DNA of 64,000 bases from Aurelia coerulea (Eukaryota; Cnidaria; Scyphozoa; Semaeostomeae; Ulmaridae). The number at the start of each line of letters is the position of its first letter. The stretch's first letter is position 1. The translations under genes and the position numbers were made by a program. The notes beneath the pieces are model-generated. The model had not been told where the DNA came from, searched no databases, and saw nothing but the letters and a program-made list of their open reading frames with translations. The stretch lies in assembly GCA_039566865.1 (NCBI GenBank), contig CM076943.1:20804501-20868500 (forward strand). Reading direction: 5' to 3'. Positions 33,635 to 45,581 of this stretch are shown piece by piece.

Positions 33635-34226
33635 AACAAAGGCAAATTTTGTAATAGCCAATCAGGAGGCGTTGTCAGCAACCAATCAGAAGCCAGAACG
33701 GTGACGTCACTTTGTTTACATTTTGCCCGCCTCCCCCCGAAAGCTGTGGGGAGAACCTGGTCGCACAAACACGGCCGTCACCAATACATACTTCCTTGAA
33801 ACTCTCCCAGTTTTCGGTAAAATCTTTCTAAGGAGACAACTCGTAAAAAACTCGCGGCCCTAAGCGATCGCTTCGTGACATTTTTCTGCAGCGACGTCCA
33901 AATTTCACGCTTTCAAAATTGCATTTTAGACGGGCCTAGGCACCCAGGGAGGTTGACTCCCACGCCAAAAGAACATAATAATTCGCCACCAAGACCGCAA
34001 AATTCCCCAAGAAAACCATTTTTTAACAGCTCCTTTATTTTGATATTGATTTCTTATCAACTGTAAATTTATCTTTCCCCCCGCCCCTCAAAAAAATTAA
34101 TCATTTGAAAATTTCCCGCGGAAAAAATTCTGCATTGGGTGGGCGTGATTCTGCGATGGAGGATAACACGAGAAGGAGGACAAAGAATATAAAACTCTTC
34201 TTCAACACGAAGTTGTTTCATCATGG
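33635..34226 (+). repeat. Left terminal inverted repeat of the 6.7-kb transposon
   Basis: 592 bp. It contains two CCAATCAG boxes (33658, 33682) and a perfect TGACGTCA (33702-33709) within the outer 75 bp. Confidence 0.95.
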
Positions 34227-34261
34227 CCAACATGGCAAACAAGCATGGACAAAAATATCAC

Positions 34262-34628
34262 TCAGAGAGTCAAAAAAGGTCTCTTCCAACTTAAAATGTC
34301 ATTGATGATGTAATCTACGCGACCATGTCCAGCTTCAGGAACAGTTACATCTTCGTCGGCATCATCATCACGCTCCATCTTTTGCTCATCGTCACCAGCA
34401 TCCATCTCGTCGTCTTCTTCATCACTGTCATCGTAGAGATCAGGGTTCAGTACAGCTGTGTTTGCTTTTTTACTGAGCTCGCAAACGAATTGTTTCAGAA
34501 CTTCCTTGCATATTGGACAAGATCCGATGTCTGGAAGCAAGCACGCTGTGTGGAATGAATGGCCACATCCATGAAAAACACGCCAAATTGGCCCTTCCTT
34601 GTTTTTGCAAGTTTTCAAGTCACACTTC
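34262..34628 (-). CDS. Transposase gene, last exon: RING finger and acidic tail
   Basis: 121 codons plus stop. Cys and His spacing CDLKTC, FHGCGHSFHTAC and GSCPICKEVL is that of a RING-H2-type finger, a fold used mostly by E3 ubiquitin ligases. The tail (DLYDDSDEEDDEMD) is strongly acidic. Confidence 0.7.
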
Positions 34629-37600
34629 CTACGATGAAAATCAGACAACGAACAAGAAAAATCATCAGGTAACTTTGATCAGATTGTCCGTTATTTTAAG
34701 GCTATTTTTAAATTTTGTACCACGAATCATTTGTTCACAGTTTTTCAGTACCAGTAGTGGCTTGACAGTTACAAATTTCAAACCCTTCCTTCACTTTGAG
34801 AAATACTATGAAGCATCTCAAACTTGGTTGCGTCTATCAGTCAAACCACTTTCAAAATATAATTAGATTCTTTATACCATTGTCCCAAAGTCCTCTAACT
34901 TGACAATCTTTTTCTATTCCTAACTAACTGAACTGTAAAAACAAGTCATCTGCTGACAATACCAGCAGAAATATGTTATGTGGCTGTGCAATATATTAGA
35001 GAATCATGCCATGGGCCATGCTACGGCTAGTAGCAAGAACATTTGATTTGGGAAAATCTTTTGGAGATAATAATACAAATTAGTTAACACATATGTAGTC
35101 AGTTTGACAAGATGGAAAAGTTCGACAATTTTTAAAATATATGAAATATTTACAGCAAGTACATAATCTTTTTCTGAAACCAGAGTGAGTGACCCTGACA
35201 TGGGCTCCAAGTTTGACTTTCTCTAGTCTCAATGACAACATCAGGCAACAATCAAGACTGACATACCACCCTGACTCCTCCACCCAGGGGGGGGGGTACT
35301 TAGTATATTGTTCTGGTGGGGATGTGCCATTTTTCAGGGTATCGCTTTTGCAAATGCAATTTTTTTCTGGCACGGGGTATAAAAACAAGGCAAATTTTCT
35401 AGAGCAGATTGTCAAAACATGCAAAAGGTGATATTTTGTTAGGGGTCATTTTTCAGTCAAATTTTCATGGTTTGTTGTATACTTTTCACCAAGTTATAAA
35501 AGAATTGGTTATCATTCGCGGAAAAATTCTGAAGCAGGGTAAAACAAATTTTTTGGGCACATCTCTGCACAAATTTAAGTCAAGTAGCCCCCCCAGGCTC
35601 CTCCATTTAGGCTGATCTACACTAGATGACATAAGCGTACGGGGCGGGGGGGCCAGGGGGGCGGCAGCCCCCCCAATGTTGGAAAAATCATCGAAAATCA
35701 GCCCCAATCGGGCAAGAATCTGCCCTCAGTTGGGCAAAAATGTTGGTAAACAATGGACTTTGTGTCGGGCCGCCCCCTAGATTTTTTCTTCCCGTACGCT
35801 TATGCTAGATGATCTTTTCAACGATTGACCCAGAAAAGCTGTTTCGATTTCTACAAAGTGTTACTATAATTTTATCACAAACACAAATCTGGGTTTAGGC
35901 AGGAGAATCCTGCGATTCCATTAGCCAAAAACTCAGCAAACAAAACTGTCGGACAAAAAGTAGAAACTAACTCCTACTTTTCGTCCATGGAATTTTTGAT
36001 GCAGCGATAAGAGATGTTCTACTGCACATGTGTTGTCCAAAATCTTTATGAAAATCATCTAGGAAATTATCCCGTGGAGGTAGGCCTTTACCGTGCTCTC
36101 TGAGATAAAAATAGACTGTACTGGTACTGTAGCAAGTAAATTTTGATGTAACATGATGTGTTTTTGGGGCTCCTGTGACCATGGTTGTTTTTTGTGAAAG
36201 AAATTGCTACACAAGGTTTTCTTAGAAAGAATTGCATAGGCAGTACCATTTTCAAATGATCATTTATAGGGGTGCAACCAAGATATTTTGTGGGGTGCAC
36301 CATGGTTTTGACAAACAAACCGCCTAAAGAGCAAATGATGGCATATTTTTATTATATGGAATAAGGTGTTTCCCCCAACTTATCATACCCCTTGGATACC
36401 CCACTGTGCACATTTTTATAGATACGGGCTTACTTGTTTGGATCTGGAGAAGATTCATGGCACAAAAAGCCTAGTGGCAGGACATCATTGGTCACAGTGT
36501 TTTCACCAAAGATGTCTGGTAAGTGCCATTTTGTCACCCTGCTGTTGCTCTTTTTTGTAGGGGCTTTCACCAACTTTCCTTCATTAGGTTTTTCAAGAAT
36601 TGACTTGAATTTCTTTGCAAGGAATTCTGCAGCCTTGATCTTCAACAGTTCAACATTCTTATGTGTGAAGTTTTGCTTTCTATCAGGGACAAATGCAGAC
36701 TGAAATTCGCCAAGTTCATGTTTTCGTGCATCGATCTCCTTTGCTGCTAAGCTGATCATTTCTGGGGTATCAGTAACCCTCGTATGTGCTCGTATAACCG
36801 AGTGAAAGTTTTCCACAGGGTACTCATCAAAGGCGCAAACAGAAGACAGCAGTGTGGAGACAAGGGGATGATCAATACTCTTCCAGTACTCAAAATTGGA
36901 TAGAGCAATCAGTGGGGCTTTGTCATAATGCCTCCTCCGATACATCAAAAACATCACCCAACAGCGAAGCAGTGACTCAAAGTATAGATCTGCCATATTA
37001 TCTCTGAATACAACAGAGTAAATGCACAAACTAAGAGGCACATAAGTATCAAGAAGGTTTAACAAAACCAGATACTGGACATCCTTTGAACTAACAAAGA
37101 CTGACATTATGGCATCACGAACAAGAAGCCATCCACCATACAAAACCTCAAGGAGGAAAGATATACGCCAAGGCTTTGGCTTTTTTGCAAGAGGTTTTTT
37201 GGTGCCAAAGAGAAAAGCATAGAGATCAGCAAACAATTTGTGAAACTTCAACAAAATGTTTTCCCTTGCATTCAGCGAAATATGCAAAGGACCAATGAAT
37301 GGAATCAAGTTATGGATACCCTCATTATAAACAATTTGCCGGACATAGAACTGGCAAGGCCAATCTCCTACAATGGGCACCACAAACTGATCTAAATACA
37401 GACTCAGGCCACTTTCTAGAATAATACGAAGTGCAGAGTGAAAATCATCATATGACTTCAATGGCAGCTCCACACAATCAACCAGCTTGCATTCTTCCAT
37501 AGACCTCATCCTCAAAATTTCATGTTGCTGATAATCATGGGTTAACAGCCTGTATCTCTGAGACTCAGGATCGAAAAACTTTGCTTGTAGCCAATCTGGC

Positions 37601-39279
37601 ATAACTTCAACATATGATTTGGCAAGCTTTGTTGAATTCCTTTCAATAAGATCACTGAGGAGAGCACTGTTTGCTGGCATGGGGTCCTGGTCATCAGGTC
37701 CAACAGAATAAACTGACTGGATGTTCTTGAAACTCTTCAAAAGCAAGGTTGCCATGTGTGCTGGTTGAGTCTGGGTAGCATTTGAGGGACGGTGAGTTGT
37801 ATGAATGTTATGGTAGTCATCGATAAAGATGACTACCATATGTTCATTTGAAATTGCCTCCTCAAAGAATTTTTTGACACTTTCGTGATGACTTAATGAC
37901 ATTTTTTTGCATGCCTTTGAAACTGTTAAGGGGTGGGATGTCAACCCCATGTTTCGCAATGTCTCTATGCCTCTGGATGAGACGCCCAAACCTTTGACTG
38001 TACGTGCAGTCGCAACCTGGAACCAATTGGCTTGTTGCGACTGCCCGTACATCATTATGTAAATGATTGAGACAGCTCTTCTTTCATTCAGTAGCTGTCT
38101 CTGTTCTGACTGTCGATCACCTTTCATTGCTTCAGTTATCGTGTCAAATAATTTCAAGGATCCTGCTTCCACACACAGCATCCTAAACTCTGCTGGGTCA
38201 GTTACCGGTTTGCCCCCTTTTCCAAATTTTTTTGAACACTTTAATCTCAGCTGTGTTAGCTCTTGGTTGTTTAGATTACATGTTTTTGTTACTTTACCCA
38301 AAAGATCTTCAAATAATGCTTTGTTAATTATCACATTGTCATTTTCATCAATTTTCACTTCTTTCTGTAATTCATTGTAATATTTTACATTCATTTTTCC
38401 TTCCTCAGTATTTTTCTCATGTTCTAATTCTGGAACACTTTGGCATGGCTCATCACTTTCTTGGGAGCTAATCCACAATTTTTGGCTTGGGCAGCTTAGG
38501 GTTTCTGTTCTCTCAGAGTCATCCTCATCGTATAATTCTTGCACAACCTCTGCAGGTGACACTTCATTTTCTGGCTCCATTGGTTCTGCACATGATTGCT
38601 GCAAAATAGTTTGTTTTATCTAAATTTGAAATCTTATCTGATAAATTTTTATTTCTTTTAGCTTAGAGATCAATTTAATCCCCCCATTTGAGATGAACCA
38701 GGAGCTAATAACAAAGATCAAAGTGTTCATTTGAATCCTGGCACCAGCAAACCTTAAACAATGGATATGTACCTCAACTGCAGCACATGACACTGACTTG
38801 CTATTGATCAGTAATAGACAATTTAAACAAGACAAAGTAAACTAACAGCCATGAAGCACCAATGTCAAGAAATATAGCTTAACTGATGAAGAAAGCACAA
38901 TAAGTGGAGATTCCAATGAAAGATGTACAGTATGAAGAAAATTCAACAAAGGCTTTGGACTGGCACATCTCTTTTGAACTAACAAATTGGAAGTATCTCA
39001 CCCAAACAAATTAAATGTTAAAGGAGTGGAGAAAAAGAAAGTACCTCTTCACTGGTAGAAACTGGAGCATCATTACATCCAAGGAATCGAGTAAAATCTC
39101 TCTTCATTCCTGCCTTCTCGATACATTTCTTACATACAAAGCGGACCTTGTGAGGCTTTAGGCCATTCTCCTTTGCTACATTCTTGAAAGCCTGAAGATA
39201 TCGCTTGGTTGGCACTTTCAAATCAACATTTCTAGCATATCCTTTAAACCAAGTGTTGTGCAAAGGATTGCTGCACAAT
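34262..39279 (-). CDS. Putative transposase with N-terminal Cys cluster and C-terminal RING finger (spliced)
   Basis: Three exons are visible on the minus strand: 39279-39045, 38598-36434 and 34628-34262. Donors GTACTT and GTAAGC and acceptors TTTTGCAG and TTTCATCGTAG fit, and the phases (0, then 2) join without a stop. Exon 1 has Cys pairs (LCSNPLHN, CKKC). The central 721 residues are acidic at first (1-70), then a long alpha/beta region with candidate catalytic acids in VIFIDDYHNIH (262-263), VPIVGDWPCQF (414) and FDEYPVENFHS (593-598). The last exon gives a RING-like C-x4-C...CGHSFHTAC...CPIC and an acidic tail. I presume it catalyses transposition of the surrounding element. Proteins of this layout are, as I remember, common and unnamed in coral and other invertebrate gene sets. 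The N-terminus is incomplete: the first visible exon has an acceptor and needs an upstream start. Confidence 0.7.
35283..35597. mobile_element. G-run hAT-like MITE, copy 4 (inside the transposase intron)
   Basis: Starts CCCAGGGGGGGGGGTACTTA and ends AGCCCCCCCAGG. CTCCTCCA is duplicated (35275-35282, 35598-35605). Confidence 0.8.
35630..35804. mobile_element. Small foldback MITE, copy 3 (inside the transposase intron)
   Basis: CATAAGCGTACGG and CCGTACGCTTATG ends with an exact 8-bp duplication CTAGATGA (35622-35629, 35805-35812), which suggests hAT-type mobilisation for the whole small family. Confidence 0.8.
36434..38598 (-). CDS. Transposase gene, main exon
   Basis: 2165 bp, 721 codons, open throughout. 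It begins at a TTTTGCAG acceptor and ends at GTAAGC just before the TAA that terminates the unspliced frame. Segments such as IPFIGPLHISLNAREN, KPKPWRISFLLEVLYGGW and RRRHYDKAPL look like conserved blocks. Confidence 0.75.
39045..39279 (-). CDS. Transposase gene, 5' visible exon (Cys cluster)
   Basis: 78 codons. Read from a GATTTGTTAG acceptor to a GTACTT donor. Contains C and CxxC pairs and basic stretches, consistent with a zinc-stabilised DNA-binding region. The acceptor position is uncertain by about nine bases. A start exon closer to the right TIR is expected but not identified. Confidence 0.6.
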
Positions 39280-39788
39280 CTAACAAATCGAAAACAACTT
39301 AAACTAATAAACTTTCTTATTTTGAGAGCCTCTAAACAGACAAAAAAGGACAGCAAAGTAACAAGATAATGAGTCTAATTTTCCCACCAAAAATGTACCC
39401 TATCCCTGGTTATATTTCATTCACGAAAAGTCAGACACGCGTCTGTCTGGAAATCTACACGTCTAGACGGTTAATCAGTAATTTCCTGGAAAGAATAAGA
39501 CCTGTTTATTAAAAAATATATAAAAATATACTCCCTCATGTCAACGAAAATGTTAGTAGGCCAGTCTCCACCATCCATATGTTTGTGAGGAAAATTTACT
39601 CTTTTCGTTGACGGTCATATCAAATCAAGCCACGAAGTCAGCAAGTTGATAGCTTGACCATGCAATCATTATGTTCCTTGCAGCCATCAACAAGTGACCG
39701 AAAAAAGTGAATTTTAATTCACTGACAGTGAAAGGCAATAAATAAGTATTTCACTTCAATCCAATTTAGTTTTATTGCGAAGATGCTG

Positions 39789-40380
39789 CCATGATGAAAC
39801 AACTTCGTGTTGAGGAAGAGTTTTGATTTTCTTTGTCCTCCTTCTCGTGTATCCTCCATCGCAGAATCACGCCCACCCAATGCAGAATTTTTTCCGCGGG
39901 AAATTTTCAAATGATTAATTTTTTTGAGGGGCGGGGGGAAAGATAAATTTACAGTTGATAAGAAATCAATATCAAAATAAAGGAGCTGTTAAAAAATGGT
40001 TTTCTTGGGGAATTTTGCGGTCTTGGTGGCGAATTATTATGTTCTTTTGGCGTGGGAGTCAACCTCCCTGGGTGCCTAGGCCCGTCTAAAATGCAATTTT
40101 GAAAGCGTGAAATTTGGACGTCGCTGCAGAAAAATGTCACGAAGCGATCGCTTAGGGCCGCGAGTTTTTTACGAGTTGTCTCCTTAGAAAGATTTTACCG
40201 AAAACTGGGAGAGTTTCAAGGAAGTATGTATTGGTGACGGCCGTGTTTGTGCGACCAGGTTCTCCCCACAGCTTTCGGGGGGAGGCGGGCAAAATGTAAA
40301 CAAAGTGACGTCACCGTTCTGGCTTCTGATTGGTTGCTGACAACGCCTCCTGATTGGCTATTACAAAATTTGCCTTTGTT
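39789..40380 (-). repeat. Right terminal inverted repeat of the 6.7-kb transposon
   Basis: 592 bp, inverse of 33635-34226. It lies upstream of the transposase gene, so its CCAAT boxes and TGACGTCA (40306-40313) could form the promoter. Confidence 0.95.
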
Positions 40381-40389
40381 ACTGCCACT

Positions 40390-41149
40390 TAGACGAACTA
40401 CAGCGAAGCTAAAGAGAACGTGGAGACGCGGCGAAGCCGCACTGAGCGGGCCTAGTCATTGCTCTAAATTTTTGCGATTATGCTAAGCCCGTTTGATAAA
40501 GTATGTGCCCAACTATTAGGAACGAAAGTTAGCTGGCAAAATTTTCGAATATCATATCGTTTTTGTAGTTTTTGCGAAGAGTTGTAAAAGGTAGGTAAAA
40601 CCCGGTAAAAACCACCAGAATCTGCGCTTCCCACTGCCCTTGCTACTGTTATTCAGCCAGATGCTCTATTTTCAAGATTCGGCGCCTATGATGTTGGCAT
40701 GATCTACCATCATTAAAGAGCCATTGTCACCCAGGGTCCTTTGCGGGCAGGAATGTTGCAATTTCAGAATATCAAATTCGGCCTGAGCGGAAAATGCAGA
40801 TCTACACTGCAGTAGATGAATTGGCACAGTAGAAAAATTTGACTTTTGTTGAGTTTTCTGGCAGTTCAACTTCTGTAGTATGGATCCATATCTTAGTTTA
40901 GGCCATATTTGATTTCAGACAGTCTGGAATTGTGGCATGCCCGCAAAGAATCATGGGTGACAAGGCAGTGGCTCTTCAATTATAGATGAAGATAAGGAAC
41001 GAATAAAAAAGGTAAAGCACAGTAAAAACCTGTGCATAAGAACCTACAATTTTGCCAGCCTGGGCTCTTAAACAATTAATACAATGGATTGGTTCTTATA
41101 AAGCAACTGAGACTGAGACAATTTCAGCATGTAGGTTCTTAATCCACTA
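40390..41149. repeat. Inverted repeat around 40713-40985, otherwise empty
   Basis: AAGAGCCATTGTCACCCAGG (about 40718) and the inverse, diverged TGGGTGACAAGGCAGTGGCTC (about 40952) form a foldback of about 270 bp. A related single block (CAAAGGACCCTGGGTTAAAG) occurs at about 22400. No gene is seen. Confidence 0.45.
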
Positions 41150-41157
41150 GGTTCTTA

Positions 41158-41480
41158 CCCGGGGGGGGGGGGTACTTAGTATATTTGTCCGACGGGGATG
41201 TGCCGTTTTTAAGGGTATCGTTTTCACCAATTTTTTCTAGAACAGGGTATCAAAATGAGGCAATTTTTCTAGAGCAGATTTTCAAAACATGTCAAAGGGG
41301 AATATTCTGCTAGATCGGGTCGTTTTTCGGTCAAATTTCATGTTTTTGAGTATACTTTTCATCAATTTTTTCTAGAACAGGTTATCATTTTGAGCGAAAA
41401 ATTCTGGACCAGGGTAAAAAAAATTTTTTTTCGTGGGCACACTCCCGTTCAAATTTAAGTCAAGTACCCCCCCCCCCCGG
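41158..41480. mobile_element. G-run hAT-like MITE, copy 5
   Basis: Starts CCCGGGGGGG...GGTACTTAGT, ends AAGTACCCCCCCC...CCGG. GGTTCTTA is duplicated (41150-41157, 41481-41488). It is close in sequence to copies 4 and 6. Confidence 0.85.
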
Positions 41481-41829
41481 GGTTCTTATAAGCGGGTTTT
41501 TACTGTACTGATCTACTGGGCGTGTCAGAAAAATGTATCCACTATTTGAAAAATTGTATCACAAATTGATTTTGGAAAATTACAACGCAGTTGTCTGGCT
41601 GAGGGTTTAACTTTATGTCAAGAATGTATCCATAATTTATAATTTCCAATCTTACTCAAATCGAGAATTCCTGAAAACTAGCTTTTATGGGCTAAAGCTT
41701 CAAGTGAGTGGCTCAATTTAATCCATTTTACAACCATCAAAACGATGAAGCTATGTCGTTCAAGCTTAGTCATTGCCTTCCAATGATACGGAAAATGTTG
41801 AACTGCAATATACGACTATGGAAAAGATG

Positions 41830-42339
41830 AACATAGGGCTCAAATCTTTAAAAAGGTCGGTGTAAAATTCTATTGCAATTTTCTTTGAAATAAATGGCTT
41901 GGAAGGAACTTGGGGCTTTTTAACGTAAATCTACCGTGGCAATTTATTGATATCTTGATTAGTTTCAATATGGCAGCATTTATTAAATTCGAAGCTATGA
42001 CGTCATCAAATTCTAAATCCTAAACTAGAAAAGCTACAGATTTCTGCTTGCCCCCATATTGTAGACCTTCATAAACTATGGTTTTCTTGAAGGTTATATA
42101 ATGTTTCCTCTATTAGTTTAGGATTTACGATGATTTATATTTTCTCAAAATTTTCCATGAATTTTTTCAAAAATAATTAAATTGCCGCCATTTTGAAAAA
42201 ACCAATATATCAAAAAATTTCCACGGCAGATTCATAGCAAGGTACGATAAGTTTCTTTCAAGCCATCCAATTCAAAGAAAACTGCAATAGAATTTTACAC
42301 CGACCTTTTTAAAGATTTGAAAGATTTGAGCCCCAGGCC
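41830..42339. mobile_element. MULE-like foldback MITE, copy B
   Basis: Starts AACATAGGGCTCAAATCTTT. Arms of about 230 bp are inverted copies (GGTCGGTGTAAAATTC / GAATTTTACACCGACC). GAAAAGATG is duplicated exactly (41821-41829, 42340-42348), a 9-bp duplication as for Mutator-like elements. It inserted into an older foldback (GGAAAAGATGGCGTC, inverse at about 42455-42472). Confidence 0.85.
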
Positions 42340-42348
42340 GAAAAGATG

Positions 42349-44851
42349 GCGTCGAAGGGCATTTGACCAAGATAAACTGCGCTTGATGATCGAATCTCTA
42401 TAGAACGACTGCTGATTTCCTTATAGAACGCAATGCATCTTGGACAAATGCCCCTTGACGCCATCTTTTCCGTAGTTTCTCTCATCAATGCTCTGCATCA
42501 AAGATTCAAAAGTTCACGAGATAGTCAATAGCCAATTTTTGGCTGCTTTTTGGCAAATTGAGAAATAGAACTTTGGACTAAATCGTGATTTTAGAAGGAA
42601 ACGATGCGCCTAAAATGATGAGAAAAATCTCAAAAATTAAGTTAAAGCCTCATTAAGATGATGAAATTAAATTTTTACAAATGGGTCGCATGGCTTTTCC
42701 TTTATGATTTTTCAAAGAATGGAAACATTTTTCGGGCTCACCCAAAAATTCACAGTTCACAGCTTCACATACTGTGTAAGTAGAAACGTTTGAAAGCCTG
42801 TAATAGGCAAAATAAACCTTTTAGCTATTCTGAAGCAGAGTCCGAATCGAACGATACTTTGATGTACTTTGTAGAATTTTCGAATAAGCACAATAGTGAA
42901 AGAAGCTTCATAGCCACTCAATCGAACCTCGCATATAAAAATATCGCTCGATCCAGACATTTTGTAGAATAGATAAAAGGTCTAATTGCTGCCTATTGAT
43001 CAGATTCATTGCAACTGGTTATCATGCATGGTGTGGGTTTGTGGGTACTTTGATGATACAAAAATGTAGTTGTTAAAAGTCGGTGCATGGTTCTTACATG
43101 CCAAATCGCCAAATGATTGTTTCATCTCGGCCTAAAATCCTTGACTAAATTTGTTAAGTATTCAACTTGCCGATTCTGAAAAAAAACCATATTAACTAAG
43201 GAAAACTAGCTGAAAGTTCTGAAAGAAATTACCGTTATTTGGCACGCAAGAGATTACCGTAATTACAAACAGCTTGCATTAGCCCGATTGAGTTTAACTT
43301 TCATCGCTGCAGAGTTAATGTCAGGAAATTTGATTCAGAAGTAGAAGCTTGATTTGAAGGATTTTGAGAGCAAAAATTATATAAGATTGCATGTAACTGC
43401 AGGCCGACATGACCAATTGCAGCTAACTAAATTTTTGTATCCAAGTTGACATGGCATGTTACCCACACACTGATAACAAATTCCAAGGAATCTGATGAAT
43501 ACCTAGCAAACTACAGGCTTGCAAAAGTTTCAATTATTTTCATTTTTGACGTATAACGGCTGATAATCGAAATTTGATACATTATCCCATGTTGATACCG
43601 TGATTAAAAATAAAAGGTAAAATAAGAAAGATAGAATTTCCGGGAAGTTACGATGTTTCCTTTTCCTGGTCTTTTCCCCAGTTTTAATTTCCCTTTCGGA
43701 TTTAAGGCTCTGGTACCAGGGTGCCCTATTGATAGTTTCGTTTGTTTCTCGTCTAAATAAAATCGTGACAGGCATCTAAACTTCTTACTCAAACTTACCA
43801 ACGAATGTTCTATTTAGCTTCTAAGTTGCATCTTCCCCAACCACTAGAGTTCGAAGTTATAATCACAATTCGCAATCGTTCATCTCATAAAACCATACTT
43901 AATCCAAGTGAATTTAAATATCCAAATGAATTTTGACGAAGTTGATCAGAGTAAGTCTTGCATATAATTCGATAATGCCGAATTTGCACAAAATAAAGAC
44001 GGCTTTTCATTGACGCATCAAACACTTACAACTTGTGTTAGTCAAATACATACAACGATTGTTTCATATCCAGCCCTTTGCAATCAAATTATTTTCTGCT
44101 TTATGATTGTTAAGACAGCATATATCAAATAAAACTCCACATACCGAATGAAGTTTTAGATGGGGGCTTATTCGAGGAGGTATACCAGCTTATTCGAAGG
44201 AGGAGGCTTGTTGAATAGTAAGGTAGATGGGTGATCCCCCCCTCCCCATTGCAGTTTATTGACTAAAACATGATCTAAGATGGGGGCATATTCGAGGGGG
44301 AGCTTACCGCATTCGAGGATTTACGGTAAAAGACACTTTATGAATCTCGTTTGAACAAATTATCCAAATAGAATAGTCTCGGATTACATTACGAAGAATT
44401 GATAAAGTTTAGCCCGTAGGATCTCGGCTGCAGGATTGCTTTTTAGTGCAAAGCCAAGTAGGCCCCGAACAAGGAAGAAACTAAAGCTTCTTGTATGCAG
44501 TTTTTTATTGTTTTCTATCCCTCTTCTATAGTCTGGAACAAAAACATTCAGCCTGCCTGTTCTTAAAAATAAGAGAGCTTTTAACTTAAAGTTAACTAGT
44601 TTTACCATAAAGTCTCGAATGCGTTGAAAACACATTTTCTGAGGTAGGTACGTGGTTAGAACTTTTCACTAAATGTCTTGTCTTTTGCTTGCTTCTCATT
44701 GGAAATTCGATAGATTCTCACATGCCAACCCTCTTCAAACGACTTTTGATAAAATGAGACTATGTACAAAATACCCATAACTACAAAATATCGTTCCAAA
44801 ACATAGAATCAGTATTCAGAGGAAAAAGATTCTTCTGTTTCATTGTATGCA
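42349..44851. other. No gene seen
   Basis: 2.5 kb of AT-rich sequence. 44155-44330 has repeated GGGGGCTTATTCGAGG-type boxes, probably a remnant of the GGGGCTTAT foldback family. No exon could be supported. Confidence 0.5.
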
Positions 44852-44858
44852 CTCAAAC

Positions 44859-45058
44859 CATGGGTAGTTAGACACTGCTGGTGTGCTTCTATGGTGGAGC
44901 GCTGGATAATATGTATCTGCGGAGGAAATATTGTTTAGTGCTGCGGAGGTTTTGTTTTTTCGATATCTCCTCCGCAGTTCTATAAAAATTTCCTCCGCAG
45001 ATACATATTATCCAGCGCTCCTCCATAGAAGCACACCAGCAGTGTCTAACTACCCATG
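44859..45058. mobile_element. 200-bp near-perfect hairpin element
   Basis: CATGGGTAGTTAGACACTGC opens the left arm and its complement closes the right arm. Arms of about 90 bp match almost perfectly around a short loop. CTCAAAC flanks both sides (44852-44858, 45059-45065). Confidence 0.75.
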
Positions 45059-45581
45059 CTCAAACACCGCAATTCGTTTTGCAGTATTCAAAAACATGTA
45101 TCTTCAAAATGCTGACGACAAAAATTTGTTTAGAACTTCCATTTATTTCTCTTACTGTTTATTGCTAATTCACATTAAAACAAACATCCCAAGCTAAATC
45201 CATCATCCTGAATATAAAAGTCAGCTTTTGATACAGTCGTTCCCTGTCTGATTATATGCAAACAAACGCTGGAATTTGCCAGGAGGCATTGCAATATGAG
45301 ACCATTCAAAGCATTTTAGGTATTCGGATAGACTATTGCAATTTGGAAATCATTTATTTACCAAGCCAATCTGGCTGCTCAGCGAGGAACACTCGAATAT
45401 CAGCTAAGAAGATCCGATTTTTCTGGATATTCTATCAATACTTTCGGCAGTTCATATTTTCGGACTAAAATTGGCGAAATGTCTTAGAAACCAAATGCCG
45501 CTATTTTTTAAGCGGTTTTATCGGCTGTCTTTCCAAAACCTTTCTTTTGCTTTCTATGAGGTCTCATTTTGCCGAAATTTA

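Larger units (their letters stand above)
33635..40380 (-). mobile_element. 6.7-kb DNA transposon with 592-bp TIRs, superfamily not assigned
   Basis: Inverted repeats of 592 bp (33635-34226, 39789-40380) end AACAAAGGCAAATTTTGTAA and are identical by eye except for a few differences in the innermost 60 bp. ACTGCCACT is duplicated exactly at 33626-33634 and 40381-40389. Between the repeats a spliced minus-strand gene encodes the putative transposase. Two small MITEs (35283-35597, 35630-35804) have inserted in its last intron. The long repeats and 9-bp duplication recall MULE and foldback types, but the protein does not look like a MULE transposase (no SWIM finger seen). Confidence 0.9.

Noticed and set aside
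33875..34305. Plus-strand frames repeated at 39719-40140 on the minus strand
   Set aside because: They lie in the transposon terminal repeats, so they match because the repeats do. They might include a first exon of the transposase, but no donor was convincing.
41507..41540. Second full TA-type element starting CTGGGCGTGTCAGAAAAA
   Set aside because: No matching inverse end was found downstream; only one terminus is visible.
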